Assembly (NCBI GenBank): GCA_036924285.1
Contig: JAYKYS010000010.1
Span: 3,224,001 to 3,288,000, forward strand
Source: Asterella californica
Lineage: Eukaryota; Streptophyta; Marchantiopsida; Marchantiales; Aytoniaceae
Length of the DNA: 64,000 bases
Reading direction: 5' to 3'
Position 1 is the first letter of the stretch. Each line of letters begins with the position of its first letter. Positions 45,661 to 56,699 of this stretch are shown one piece after another. Both the position numbers and the translations under genes were made by a program. The notes beneath the pieces are model-generated. The model was not told the DNA's origin. It ran no database searches and worked only from the letters and a program-made list of their open reading frames with translations.

Positions 45661-47255
45661 ATGACGAGAATGAAAAGATGTGCGGATAATTCGTGTGTCA
45701 TGTCTCTAATGAAGACAAGGCTTTGGTTCAAAACACGGCAGCTAAGGAGCAGTATGTCGTGCGTCATGAGAACATTCTCAAATGTGACGGTCTTGAAATG
45801 CAAGAGATGGTGTGGCCATGTGTTCATTCTATGGTATGGGTTGCTGAATATTCTCATGATCCTATGCGTCACTTGGATAGTGTTTGGTTCACAAAGACTC
45901 TGCAAAGGATCTACACTCATTCCATACTTCCTCTTGTAAAAACTGATCTCATGTTGGTCTTTGATTGTGCTATCCCGCCTATAGCAAGATGAAAAAGGTG
46001 ACAACGAGTTGTTAGAATCTCTTCCGGTGATGCTATTCGTCGTGATTCTGTTGAGGTGATGAACCTTGATGACCCGGATGTGAGTGAGCGCATGTTCTCA
46101 ACGAGCAAAGATATTTTGGAGAGTTAAGCCTATGGCTTTTGAGAACCTAGTGATTGCTCAGCATAGAGACACGTTGCAATATGCGACTCAAGGAGGAGAT
46201 TATCGATCATCGATTTACAAGTTTCGTGACGATTATATCTATCTGCAGCAGACTGCACTGACGTTGGATGTGATCGTAGAGCGCACTATTTTACAAATGC
46301 GTGAGGTGTTACCTTCTGAAATATTCATGTTAGAGGGCCGTGATGATGTTGTTTGAACGGACCATGTGCGTAATTGCATGCCATGTCATCTTCTCAACAT
46401 CGATGATACCATTGACCCAAGCTTAGCAGTTGTACGCGCAGGCTTGAGGTGTATGTTGTGTGGATCTATTGGTGGAGCAACTCGTATGTTGGTGTGTGAT
46501 GGTTGTTTGAAAGATTGACACATGTCATGTTTGACTTCATCTTCCATTGTCATTCTTGTTGGACGGTGGGTTTGTCTTTGATGTATAGAGCAGAGATAGC
46601 CGATTAGATCTTTGCGTGGTATGGATTGCAGACAGACGACTAACGATGGAACGATGTAGCACCCGGCCTCCTGATCCTTGCACCCATGAAGATGTATATC
46701 ACGTAGTTGGGATATGGAGCTATCTAGAATTAGAGGGACGTAACCGTCAGTTAGGAGGGCGATTGTGATACACTTGTATATGTGTATGACATCGTCCATG
46801 TGTTATGTGTATATATGGTGTACCTCTGACAGCGATATATGTTGTGTAGCGATGTGTATGTGCACGAGAACTGTCACGTCAATTTAGCACCTTGGTTAGG
46901 TTGACCGAGTGCGGAGTGACTAATCTCGGTATGGCTGTTAGTGTCGTTAGGGCGAGTTCTTGGGATAGTCCACTAAGGGTATACTTCGCAGATAGGGCTT
47001 GGAGGCATTAGTTCTTCAAGTTGAGTCTTCAAGCTCCTGGCTATGGTGGATAGTATAGTTGAGTGTAACTCGGATTCTCTGCGAGCATAGAGTGGGTTTG
47101 GCTTGATCATCGTGAGTAATCGTTGTTGCCGTGTTGGAGATGGTAATTTCTCTGTTGAGATTATTGTGGTACACTTGTGTATGTGTATGACATGTGTGGT
47201 GTACCTCTGACAACGATGTATGTTTGTGTAGCGGATGTGTATGCGCACGACACAT
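45661..47255 (+). pseudogene. Element E: integrase tail and PHD finger of the D family
   Basis: Decayed polyprotein end in the same strand sense as element D. At about 46010-46350 it reads as an integrase C-terminal region: DSVEVMNLDDPDV, a FENLVIAQHRDTLQYAT block and KFRDDYIYLQQ, then MREVLPSEIFMLEGRDD. A PHD-type C4-H-C3 finger follows at 46450-46584: CMLC, VCDGC, HMSC and WVCL-x-C, with stops at its core Trp and before the last Cys. The tail (46590-46870) is shared with element D at 24601-24960. A motif TACACTTGTGTATGTGTATGAC recurs at about 46770 and 47170 and may mark LTR-related repeats. Integrase catalytic motifs are not present in this fragment. Confidence 0.65.
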
Positions 47256-47264
47256 GCTAGAACT

Positions 47265-48205
47265 CCTTAAGTCTTTGTAATGTCTCTACTAACTCCAACA
47301 ACTCTTCCTTCTGTTGCCGTTGGAGCTCAACTACACCTTGCAAATCTTGAGCAATACCTTAGAGACTGATCTTTCGACTAGTGACAATACCCGATGGTAT
47401 AAACGTTCCATCTGGACTAGCTCTGCATTATTATCCAATGTAGACTTCTCACTTTCAACCAAAGAATAGAATGTTACATTGTCCATGACAGTGGTAAGAT
47501 CTTTCATAGCGTCTTCAAATTCGTCTGAGTCCTCTCTTCATGCTCCACGTCAAACGTTGTAAATCGATTTTGCTTCGTGTTCAACCTAATTTTGAACCGT
47601 CACTTCCTCTCGCAAACAGTGTTGAAAACTCTATCTTGCTCGTCCGAGGTTACCTTTCAAACTCTTCTACAATCATTCTCAAGAGCTTCTCTCCAGCACT
47701 CTAGACAATAACTATTGGTAAGGCTGTCTTCGGACGATCACTTATGCTATAATCAATCAATCTTACATGAAATCGATACTGTCTCTTATTTCTTCTCTGC
47801 TCAAAAGCGTACCAAGTCTTCCTACTGTCCGGATGTGATTGACTGAAATATAACACCTTCTTAGAAGAGCTTGACAAGGTATGTGCATGTTTTAGCACTT
47901 GCTTGAAACACTTTGGGAAATTGCAAGCCACATATGATACAAAACTCCATTTCCGGTTTTTGATTATCTGCTGAATAGAAGCAGCCAACCCACATGCAAG
48001 GCATGTTATTGGTACACTGTTCAAGTTCTGCCAACGAGCACATTGAAGCTATGGTGGCAGATGCATCGATTTCAAATGATTCAAAGTGCACCTCTACTCG
48101 AGCTCTCCCTTATTCTGATTCGAACAAGACTGCTGCATTTAGCCTCGAATCACTATTGACTACACTATCAGAACAGGAACAAGCACATTCTGATGCACCT
48201 CACTT
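47265..48205 (-). pseudogene. Unidentified decayed coding region
   Basis: On the minus strand, broken frames give protein-like sequence over about 900 bp. At 47861-48091: ASMCSLAELEQCTNNMPCMW, then EMEFCIICGLQFPKVFQASA, a Cys-containing, possibly metal-binding part. Near 47640-47700: CLECWREALEN and VTSDEQDRVFNTVCERK. At 47265-47370: a Gln/Glu/Leu-rich coiled-coil stretch (VVELQRQQKEELLELVETLQ). Stops occur about every 40 codons. I do not recognise the family; it could be a gene fragment or a transposon-encoded protein. Confidence 0.35.
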
Positions 48206-48686
48206 CCATGGCTTCCACTGATACTTTTTGTCTCCCGTCTTCAAATGAAGATCAAGATTGCACTCCCGTCTTCAATCGCTCTCGACTGCACTATCAAAAA
48301 CATGCACTCTTTATTGCAGTTCTCGTGCATGTGTCCACGCATTCGTTCTCCAACTACGGTTCCTCTTAAAATTTACCAGCCGAGAACCAAAACCATCGAC
48401 AGTGGGTACAAGGATTGAGGAATAGCTTTTCAACTTCGTGGGACTGATCAAGATCGACAATCAATTTCAAAGACTGAGGGAAAAAAAGCTCCAACAAAGA
48501 CTACTACAACATTCGTCTATGTCTCAAAAACGACCAACGACCAACGATAAACTACGACCAACAACGACTGTGTGATGTATGAAGTCGGTCCGATATCATC
48601 CAACTGCGGGCCAACAATACTAAAAGGTGAGAAGACAAAGGTTGGTCTATTTTCTCAATGTGTGCTTAGTGTCACCTGTATTCAAA

Positions 48687-50409
48687 TTAGGACAGAAAAG
48701 CAACCATCGGTTCCGTGCTCAGACCAGGCATGGACCTCTGATCTAGCACTCTCCTCACTCTCATGTCCAATAACATGGGGAGATGTTCCAGGGTAGGAGT
48801 CCACTTTTGGATCCTACCTGGAAGCTGTAAATCATCGGCTATGAATTTCTTGAGGTTAGAGACGTGGATTATTGGGTGGTAACCCTGCATACTCGAAGAA
48901 AAACTCAGGTGGTAGCTGATCGGTGTGATCTTCTTAAGGATTTCAAACGATCCAGCCCACCGGGGAATAAATTTTCCAGTCATCCCTTGAGGGATTGAAT
49001 AGACCTTCGGTTTCAGCCAGACACGGTCTCCGACTTCCATCTGCATGTCTCGTCTCTTCTGGTTAGCGTATTTGGTGTATCTCATCTGTGCCTTAGGATG
49101 TTTTGTTTAGCCAAATGCAACACATAAGATCTTCTACCTATGAACTCAGCCACATTTAGTGGAGTCTTCCGAATGGCGGTTTCAAACTCAAGTGACTACA
49201 GTTGGAGATTGGCTGGAGAAAGTGGGGACTGGTTATCCCTGTACACAAGCTCGAATGGCTTGTAGCCGGTGGCAGAATGCAATGCATCATTATAAGCAAA
49301 CTCTACCAAGTCTAAATGGTCTGACCAGTCAGACTGATCCTTCAGCATGTAGTTTCGAAGTCTCTGCTCTATGACTTGGTTGACACGTTCGCTCTGTTCA
49401 TCGGTCTGCGGATGGTAGCTGCTGTGAATTTCAGTTTTGTCCCCAAGCTTGCAAACAAGGGTGTCCAGAACTCGTTTGCAAATCGAAAGTCATTGTCAAC
49501 TATGATCTCCTTAGGTAACCCATGATATTTAAATACGTGGGTGAGGAAAAATCTGGCTACCTCAGAGGTTGAGATGATGGTTGTACATGGAATAAAATGC
49601 GCCATCTTGCTCAGTCGGTCCACCACAGTCAAGATACAGTTGTAACCGTGAGAAGAAGGCAGTTGGGAAATGAAGTCCATTGTGAGACTTTCCCACAAGT
49701 TTTCAGGAACAGGCAGAGGCTGAAGCAGTCCGGCCGGTCTTTGAGTGTCTGGCCTGGTCTGCTGACAGACCAGGCAGCTTTCGACATAAGACGAACATCA
49801 GCACTCGGAGTTGACCAGTAATACTTTTGCCGCACCCTATGGAGGGTTCTTGCCTGACCTCCGTGACTAGCAGCTGGGGAATCATGCTCCTCATAGAGCA
49901 CTCGGGCTTGTAAGGATCCGGATGGAATATACAATCGGGTCTGTTTGAAGAACCAACACCCATTCCCTTCTGCTCAGGTGTCTCATCTCGAATCAGCTGT
50001 GTTCTGGCTGGTCCACTGTGTGGCTTGGGGGTCCAGGGCAGCAGCTCTCCTAACGAAGTCTACCAGGTTAGACTGCGGTGCCGATGTCAATGCCAGCACT
50101 TGCCTAGACAGTGCATCAGTAGGTACATTGTTCTTTCCCTTTGATATTTCTAGGTTAAGTTATACCTCGACAGTTCGAGCTGCCATCGCTATTGCTTCAG
50201 GGAGAGTTTAGGCTTGGTTTGAAAATATGTATTCAAAATGTTATCAGTAATCACTGTCACCTCGCTCGGCAGAAGGTAATGTTCCCACCTCTTAAGGCGC
50301 TAGATTACTGCTAACGTTTCCTGTTCATCGGTCTCGCTTCCTGCTCGCTAAGGCGATGACTCTCAAAGGCGACCGGTGATCATCTTGGATGAGCACCCCT
50401 CCTATGGCC
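48687..50409 (-). pseudogene. Element C, 3' half: RNase H and integrase (chromovirus-like)
   Basis: Decayed Ty3/gypsy polyprotein. From 50409 leftward: RNase H (AIGGVL then a broken LSLKQ-RWQLEL region, ending KNNVPTDALSRQ near 50110). Integrase follows: SLQARVLYEEHDSPAA, the zinc region near 49800, WESLTMDFISQLPSSHGYNCILTVVDRLSKMAHF at 49590-49698, IVDNDFRFANEFW near 49470 and a damaged third acidic site. The C-terminus at 48687-49085 has EVGDRVWLKPK, GKFIPRWAGSFEI and HPIIHVSNLKKF, then LDMRVRRVLDQR, which looks like the start of a chromodomain that breaks off. No 3' LTR was found beyond it, so the element seems truncated there. Confidence 0.8.
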
Positions 50410-51321
50410 TGTAAACCCTCCACGGTCCTATCGATCAACTACCCCTCGATCTCTCAACCTCCACGATCGTCATCCACGAATCTGCAACATGTCGGGCCTG
50501 TCTCTCACTCAGGGGTCACCTCTGATGGCTTTGATGGAAGCACACCATGAACTTGAAGGGAAAATGCTGAGTTCACTCATTCATACACCCACAAACTTAT
50601 CAACTAAAAATCTCCTTAAACACATTAACTAAAATCCTCCATTCTAACGACGTCTCTCAAGTTCTCACATGCTAAAAATATCTCACACTCTCTATATTAC
50701 TCAAGTTGTCATTACGACAATGTGAAAACAAGGATGAGGAGCTCTTCTCTACTCCTCTATTTATACATTCTAGGTTTTTACTTTGGTACCCCCGGTAACT
50801 CAACCGTAACTACTTTTACCGGGTTTTACTAAGATATTACTTAAGGTAAAAGCATTGATCACATGGGCTTTTTACCTTTTCACATGGGTTTATTCCTTCA
50901 AAGTCAACAACTTCTAGAAGGATTCTGAAATATTCTCAAGGAATCTCGAATTTCCACCCCCCTCTACACTAGGACCCACTAAAAAGGAAACATGTGGAAT
51001 CTCTTCTTGTTTTTAATGCCCACAAAGTCCACAACTTTAATCCAACCACTAATATCAAGTCAAAAAGGAGATAAGGGATACTTTCCACCTCCTTTCTACC
51101 TTTTAGACAAGATGACAAGATAGTAGTGCTCACTCTTTAGCAAATATCTGAATTCTGCCAAAAGTACAGCTAAGTTTAACCATAACTAACTTTTAGCTAG
51201 TCATGACTAACTTGATACCTCCTTAAAGTACTTTGGCAGCCAATAAACATTCTCAACACTTAGTTATAACTAAACACCTTACTAATAGACAAACTTCCTA
51301 TGTGTAACATAGGTCGTTACA
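50410..51321 (-). repeat. Element B 3' LTR
   Basis: 912 bp. It differs from the B 5' LTR at only about four sites (for example A/G in CC[A/G]CGGTCC, T/C in the run before GATCTCTC, A/G in ACTCA[A/G]CCG, and one C-run length), so the pair is about 99.5% identical by eye. Confidence 0.92.
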
Positions 51322-51334
51322 TTTTACCCCCGGA

Positions 51335-52783
51335 CTAAATTTTCGCTCCGTCCTCGGAGTGAAGAGAGAACTTTCGTCGATGAAACAACTTCAACTTGTC
51401 ATGATTGACCCGATCGAATCTCCTTCCTCCCAACTCCTGAAGGTCATATGTGAAGTTGCTCCACACCTTATCTACAACAAAAGGACCAAAATATCTCGGA
51501 AGAAACTTCTTCCTAGCCCTCTTGAATCTGATAGCATCATACAACATAACCCAATCTCCAACTTGAAAAGATTTTACCTCCCTCTTGCCCAACCGTTTGT
51601 CGTAACTCTTCTTTTGATACGCCTGAGCTCGTTCCATCCGGATCATTACTACCGCTCGGATCTCTTCCAACTCCATGAGTTGCTCCCTTCTTGATCTGAC
51701 CACGTCTTCTCCTCTCGACCTCTTCAACTTTCGTTGAATAGTTTGGAAAGTATCCAATTCGAATTGGATCGGCAACTTGGACTCCACTCCATAAAGCAGT
51801 CGAAATGGGGAGTATCCAGTAGAAGTCTTTGTTGTCGTTCGGTACTCCCATAAGATGGCATGTAGCCTCTTATCCCAAGTATGTTTCGTAGTTTCAACAC
51901 CAGCATCTTTGACGAGCATCATACAAAGTGTAAGATTGGTCTTCTCCGCAAGACCATTAGCATTTGGTTTGTATGAGGTCGTTACTCGTGGCTTGATAAA
52001 AAAATGTTGTAGCATAGCAGTAGTCATGCTCCCTACAAACTCTCCTCCTCTATTTGAGACCAACTCTAACGGACATCCAAATCTCGTGATGATCCTCTCC
52101 CATAAGAATCTACCGACTTCTGTTTCATTGGTCTCTCTCAAAGGTCTAGCCTCTACCCACTTGGTACAATAGTCAGTGGCGACTACAATGTATCTATTGC
52201 CTCGAGGTGTCTTATTAAGAGGACCTACAAAGTCAATACCCCATTTCTCAAACGGCCCTAATACTGGAATTGATCTTAACGGAGGTGTTCTAGTAGACTT
52301 TAGAGCAAATGCTTGACATACGTCACAAGTTTTGCAATAGTCTAAACACTCTTTGAAAATCCCTCTCCAGTGATAACCCGCATCCAAAATCTTGAAGGCT
52401 GTTATCTTACCAGCAAAGTGACCTCCGCAAACAGTTCCGTCGTGAAACTCGTGCATTAGCTTGAATGCCTCCTTCTGACCAACTGCTCTCCTTAGTAACC
52501 CATCTGCTCCTTGATGAAACAGAATTCCCTCCACCATGGTGTAAGGTTTGCATCTCTTGATCAACGCGTTACGTTCTCGGGTATGCATACCTTCTGGAAA
52601 AGAGCCATCTACAAGGAAACTCCAGATTTTCTTGTACTCGTCTGGTATCTCTTCGATGCTTGTGATGGCCATCAGATGCTCGTCTGGAAATGAATCATCA
52701 AACGGTTCTTCTCCCTCATCATCATAAGCCCTTGACAAAAGATCAGCATTCGCATGCTTCTTCCCTGGTCTATCTTCGATCAC
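51335..52783 (-). CDS. Element B RNase H end and integrase
   Basis: 482 codons almost identical to the matching part of element A: KKHANADLLSR, the HHCC site, GIDFVGPL, the VSNRGGEFVG block (catalytic Asp of A replaced by Asn here), ANGLAEKTNLTL, and the C-terminal FGPFVVDKVW to HRRKF. The loss of the second catalytic acidic residue (D to N) should inactivate the integrase even if it were translated. A stop (TAA at 52793-52795) separates it from the upstream RT segment. Confidence 0.85.
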   Translation of the reverse strand: MIEDRPGKKHANADLLSRAYDDEGEEPFDDSFPDEHLMAITSIEEIPDEYKKIWSFLVDGSFPEGMHTRERNALIKRCKPYTMVEGILFHQGADGLLRRAVGQKEAFKLMHEFHDGTVCGGHFAGKITAFKILDAGYHWRGIFKECLDYCKTCDVCQAFALKSTRTPPLRSIPVLGPFEKWGIDFVGPLNKTPRGNRYIVVATDYCTKWVEARPLRETNETEVGRFLWERIITRFGCPLELVSNRGGEFVGSMTTAMLQHFFIKPRVTTSYKPNANGLAEKTNLTLCMMLVKDAGVETTKHTWDKRLHAILWEYRTTTKTSTGYSPFRLLYGVESKLPIQFELDTFQTIQRKLKRSRGEDVVRSRREQLMELEEIRAVVMIRMERAQAYQKKSYDKRLGKREVKSFQVGDWVMLYDAIRFKRARKKFLPRYFGPFVVDKVWSNFTYDLQELGGRRFDRVNHDKLKLFHRRKFSLHSEDGAKI

Positions 52784-52792
52784 ATAATCGTA

Positions 52793-53509
52793 TTATGTTA
52801 GAAGGATCTTCCAACAAGCAATACGACCTTCGGCATTAGGCTTATTAAAGATATATTTTAAAGCCTTGTGATCTGTGACTATGGAAAATTTCCCTCTTAG
52901 CAAGTAGTGTCGAAATTTCTTCAATCCAAAGATCACCGCTAATCCTTCTCGTTCAGTCACGGAGTAATTCTTCTCCGCTGGAACCATCTGCCTACTAGCA
53001 TAAGCTATAGGATGATCATGCCCATCTCCATCTAGCTGACTTAATGTACATCCGATTGCTACATTGGAGGCATCCGTATACAGAATAAATGCTTTACTCC
53101 ACTCAGGTTTAGCAAGTATAGGAGCTGTCACTAATGCCTTTTTCAGCTCCTCAAATGCTTCCTTTGCCTTCTGATCATGCACTATCAAGTCAAAATCAAC
53201 TCCCTTCTTCATGTACATAGTCAAAGCTATTGCTTTGTTTGAGAAGGAAAAGACAAACCTACGATAATATCCAACCATGCCAAGAAACTGCCTCAACTTT
53301 GTCAAGTTGATCGGAAATGGAAGATCCACAATCTTCTTCACCTTCTCAGGATCTACCGCAATCCCATTCTTGGAAATGATGTGCCCTAACAGCAGACCTT
53401 CTTCGCAGCCAAAGATGCACTTCTCTGGATTTAGAGAAGCGTTGGCTTGCTCCAACCGCTGCAAAACTTTGATCACATGATCAAAGTGGTCCTCCTTTCG
53501 TCCGTACAC
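52793..53509 (-). pseudogene. Element B RT end and RNase H
   Basis: 238 codons from MYGRKEDHFDH through the RT thumb (LTKLRQFLGMVGYYRRF, intact Gln here), RNase H YTDASNVAIGCTLSQ and NYSVTEREGLAVI, to the stop TAA at 52793 that replaces the Glu codon of A. It is separated from the upstream RT core by TGA at 53531-53533, just before the IDD catalytic block. Confidence 0.85.
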
Positions 53510-53530
53510 ACAGAAATCGTCAATGAAATC

Positions 53531-54464
53531 TCAAACAAACTTCCCTATGAATGGTTCAAACACCTTGTTCATGAACCTTTGAAACGTGGTCGGAGCATTA
53601 CACAATCCGAATGGCATCACCCAAAATGCAAATGTTCCCCAAGGAGTAGTGAAAGTAGTCAACTGTTGGTACTCTTGTGCTATCTTGATCTGGTTATACC
53701 CACTATAACCATCACCAAAGCTGTACCACTCATGACCAGCAACTTCCTCCAAAAGAGTCACCTCCTTCAAATCCTTGTAGCTGAAAGCAAACACATGGAT
53801 ATATTTTCGAAATATATCTAAGAATCTACTTTTCTCCTCTTGAGTGACATTGATACCAAACTTCAGGGTATAGAGTCTTCTCACAATCTCTGCCTCACTC
53901 AACTCTTCTTTGTCAGGATCTTTCTCCACTGCTGGTCGAGACAACAAGTCAATAGCACTAAGCTGATGTAATGATTCATCTCGACCAAATCCTTCGTCCT
54001 CAGACGAGGATTCTTGATCGTAAGAATCTCCGGTATCTACTTCTGATGCACTCTGATCATCCTCCGTACCAGATTCCCAGTAGTCACTAGTGGGTCTATC
54101 AGAGTCAGAAGTCACAACTCCAACACCCGAGAGAGGAACTATCACTCTATGATCTCTAGGCCCAATCCGTAAGTATCCCTTGTGCCACCTATCAGTGGTG
54201 CGCACAGCTCTCAACCAAGGCCTACCTAGGAGCAAATCATAACTAGTCCTTTAACACTTGAAAGGACATCAATGTTTGAACTCCCATCACAGACACGATC
54301 ACCTTCTCTAACACACCAAGAGGTCTTACCCGTTGCTTGTTAGCCATCCCCACGACAATGCTAGCCGGGCGAGTTGGTTCCATCCCCAACTTCTTCATCA
54401 ACCTCTCCGATATGGCGTTGACAGCCGATCCTCCATCCACCAATACGTGAGACGTAGTGATCAT
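53531..54464 (-). pseudogene. Element B protease, linker and truncated RT
   Basis: Two frames. 54464-54243 holds LVDGGSAVNAIS and the protease body; a 2-bp loss relative to A (near 54240) then ends it. A second 2-bp loss lies just before the protease D-G-G (near 54450). 54235-53531 holds LLGRPWL, the acidic linker and RT from EEVAGHEWYSF on, with 270 bp deleted between EVTL and LEEV so that the first RT blocks (KKKNGKLRVCIDY region) are gone. The in-frame deletion removes conserved RT residues, so this copy could not encode an active enzyme. Confidence 0.85.
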
Positions 54465-54600
54465 TCAACCGGACTTCAATCTTTGAAGCCCTAGTGCATA
54501 CCTCTGAAGCATGCACATCCACCACACCAACTCCCACAGACTTTGATGTCTTGCTCTTGGGTTTCTTCTTCTTGCTTCTCTTAGAACTCAGTCCTCCTCT

Positions 54601-54952
54601 GAGTTCTCTTCGTAAGCTGGGATTAAGTGCGATCAGTTGTCCAACAGTGATGTTGGCTTTCTGGGCACCCACATCTTCAACCACATCATATCACGCTTGG
54701 GAAGATGAAATGGTGAAATCCGCCATCTCTAGTTTCCTTCTTGGCTCCCTTGGTGTATTCGAAACATTACTCGACTGAGTTCTCTTCGTAAGCTGGGATT
54801 AAGTGCGATCAGTTGTCCAACAATGATGTTGGCTTTCTGAGCACCCACATCTTCAACCACATCATATCACGCTTGGGAAGATGAAATGGTGAAATCCGCC
54901 ATCTCTAGTTTCCTTCTTGGCTCCCTTGGTGTATTCGAAACATTACTCGAAC
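54601..54952. repeat. 176-bp tandem duplication inside element B
   Basis: Units 54601-54776 and 54777-54952 match except for about two substitutions. Element A has one copy. The unit length is not a multiple of three, so it shifts the frame. Both units carry the same premature stop (TCA on this strand at 54691 and 54867, TGA in the coding sense) where A has GGA, so the nonsense change predates the duplication. Confidence 0.9.
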
Positions 54953-55559
54953 GAGTACTTCTGCTTGCTGACTCCTCCATGAAAACCGGTTCATCAGAAA
55001 ATCGAGTTCTTTTCCTTTCTTGAGCTAAAAGCTCCACCGGTGCATGAGAAGAGTTTGAACTCTCTCCTTTCTCGTAGATGGGATCTCGCACGACATCGAT
55101 AGTAGCCACCCCCTTGTCTCGTCCTTGTGATGGATTTCCTCCACCCACATTCATTCTGATAGTTTCGGCACCTCTTGCTCCGTTGTTAGGACAATTTCGC
55201 TGGAAATGAGAACCTCCACACGTCCAACAAGTGATTTCTCCAAAGTTACCTTGGTTGCCTCCAAAGTTACCTTGATTTCCTCGGTTGGGATTGTTGTCGT
55301 AACCTCTTTGACCTCATCCTCCACCTTTGTTCCTCCATTCTCGTAACTGCACCACGTTTATCTTGAGATCCGCAAGAGTATCGGTGATGCTCTTCAGCTC
55401 AGCATGAAAATCAGAGGTGGCAGTAGACATCGTTGTTGGGACAAACGGTCTTGGTACCACCGTTGGCAACACCTCTTGTGCCATCTCTTCTCCCAAGGTA
55501 ATCATGAGTCTGAGTCGCATCACCGCCTTCTCTACCATCCGAATGACGATCTCCATCAC
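54953..55559 (-). pseudogene. Element B gag remnant
   Basis: Because of the ~781-bp deletion, the short upstream frame MMEIVIRMVEKAVM (which overlaps the stop of the zinc-knuckle ORF) runs in frame into the gag C-terminal part FHAELKSITDTLADLKINVV. It stops at TGA (55314) in the Gly-rich linker. The nucleocapsid knuckle region follows with its first Cys pair in HLLDV-free context and is interrupted. The capsid domain is absent, so this copy could not build particles. Confidence 0.75.
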
Positions 55560-55867
55560 AACTCAGCCGAGTCCTCTTTTGAAGTCGACAACTTCTCCGT
55601 CTCAGCTCTTTGAGTCTCGTCCAACTTCTCGACTACTGACGTAAGTAGGGCGGCCACATCGACGCACTTGTGTCCTCTTGATAGATCACCCACTCCACAA
55701 CTTGGACAAGGATCTTCTCCTAGAAGATGAATTGGCGCTGGTGACGATGGACCCACTCGAAGACTTAAATCAGTAAACTCCCGCTTCCCTTTAGCTCTCT
55801 CTGCTCTGATCCTAGTTGGACAGTTCACTACTTTGTGTCCCAACCCTCTACAGAAATAACACCACAA
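55556..55867 (-). CDS. Element B zinc-knuckle ORF (upstream of gag)
   Basis: Same protein as element A 38884-39375: CYFCRGLGHKVVNC, CPSCGVGDLSRGHKC and the same C-terminus SKEDSAEL, with the same TGATG stop-start overlap. The upstream part of the ORF (to about 56030) is present, but a stop separates the N-terminal portion in this copy. The cysteines and histidines are all kept. Confidence 0.65.
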   Translation of the reverse strand: MWCYFCRGLGHKVVNCPTRIRAERAKGKREFTDLSLRVGPSSPAPIHLLGEDPCPSCGVGDLSRGHKCVDVAALLTSVVEKLDETQRAETEKLSTSKEDSAEL

Positions 55868-56170
55868 GTCGGTTTTTACTCTTCTCCTCGGAGATTCTAC
55901 TTGAGGTTTAGTACTAGGGTTTTCAAACTCGACGATAATCTCTCTCGAACTTTCTTCGACACTTACTATGACATCTAAACCTTGAGGAAGGTTTCTAAGT
56001 CTAACTTTTCAATCTTTTGAATTTCCACTCATGTTGCACCTTCTCAACCATTAAGTGGACAAAATATCATAGAGGAAAATAATTCTACATCACTTTCTTA
56101 ACTCTTTCGAGCTTTATATTGGAAATCGTGTATTATACATGCTATACACGAAATAAAATCTAATCTAAAA

Positions 56171-56488
56171 TTAACTATCGAAGATATGATCCTCCTCACC
56201 ATCGTTTGTACTAATCACAACAGACATCTTGAACTCACTCTTGTAAGGATCCAACTCTACTTCACCAGGAGCATTCGTGGTCTCCACAGTGAATGATGCT
56301 TTAAACTCAGCTTTCTTCAAATCTGTGCCAATGGTCGCGGAAGCTTCTTCGTACAGGGTAAAGAGGGCACCCCAAGTGCTATAGATGCGGGTTCGTAACT
56401 CATCTATACTTAACTTGGGTTTCTCCGTCTCTGTTCGAACTCCTAAACGTCTCTTCTTCCACCTCGTCATTCGAACTGGATTCCCCAT
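56171..56488 (-). CDS. Element B small accessory ORF (105 aa), diverged version
   Basis: Counterpart of element A 38443-38760, with the same length, start MGNPVR and basic KKRRLG block, and a shared FTVE-x2-NAPGEVE block. About 32 of 105 residues differ, including many non-conservative changes spread over the ORF, whereas flanking leader and zinc-knuckle sequence is far more alike. It is intact, although most of the B coding region is broken. Unknown function. Confidence 0.7.
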   Translation of the reverse strand: MGNPVRMTRWKKRRLGVRTETEKPKLSIDELRTRIYSTWGALFTLYEEASATIGTDLKKAEFKASFTVETTNAPGEVELDPYKSEFKMSVVISTNDGEEDHIFDS

Positions 56489-56699
56489 GAAGTATCTTCA
56501 AGACCTCCTTGTATGCCGAAACGTATATCTCTTAGTTGGTAAGAGATCTCTCCAAGATTTTTGTGGTCTCCAGTAGCTCAACCTCCAAGCTACTAAATCA
56601 TGAAGTTTCAACAGAAATATCCCTAATCAGAAGAGATGGTGATGACTGTACAAATTTTCAGAGAACTGAAATTTGTATATTTTCACTTCCCTCATGGTT

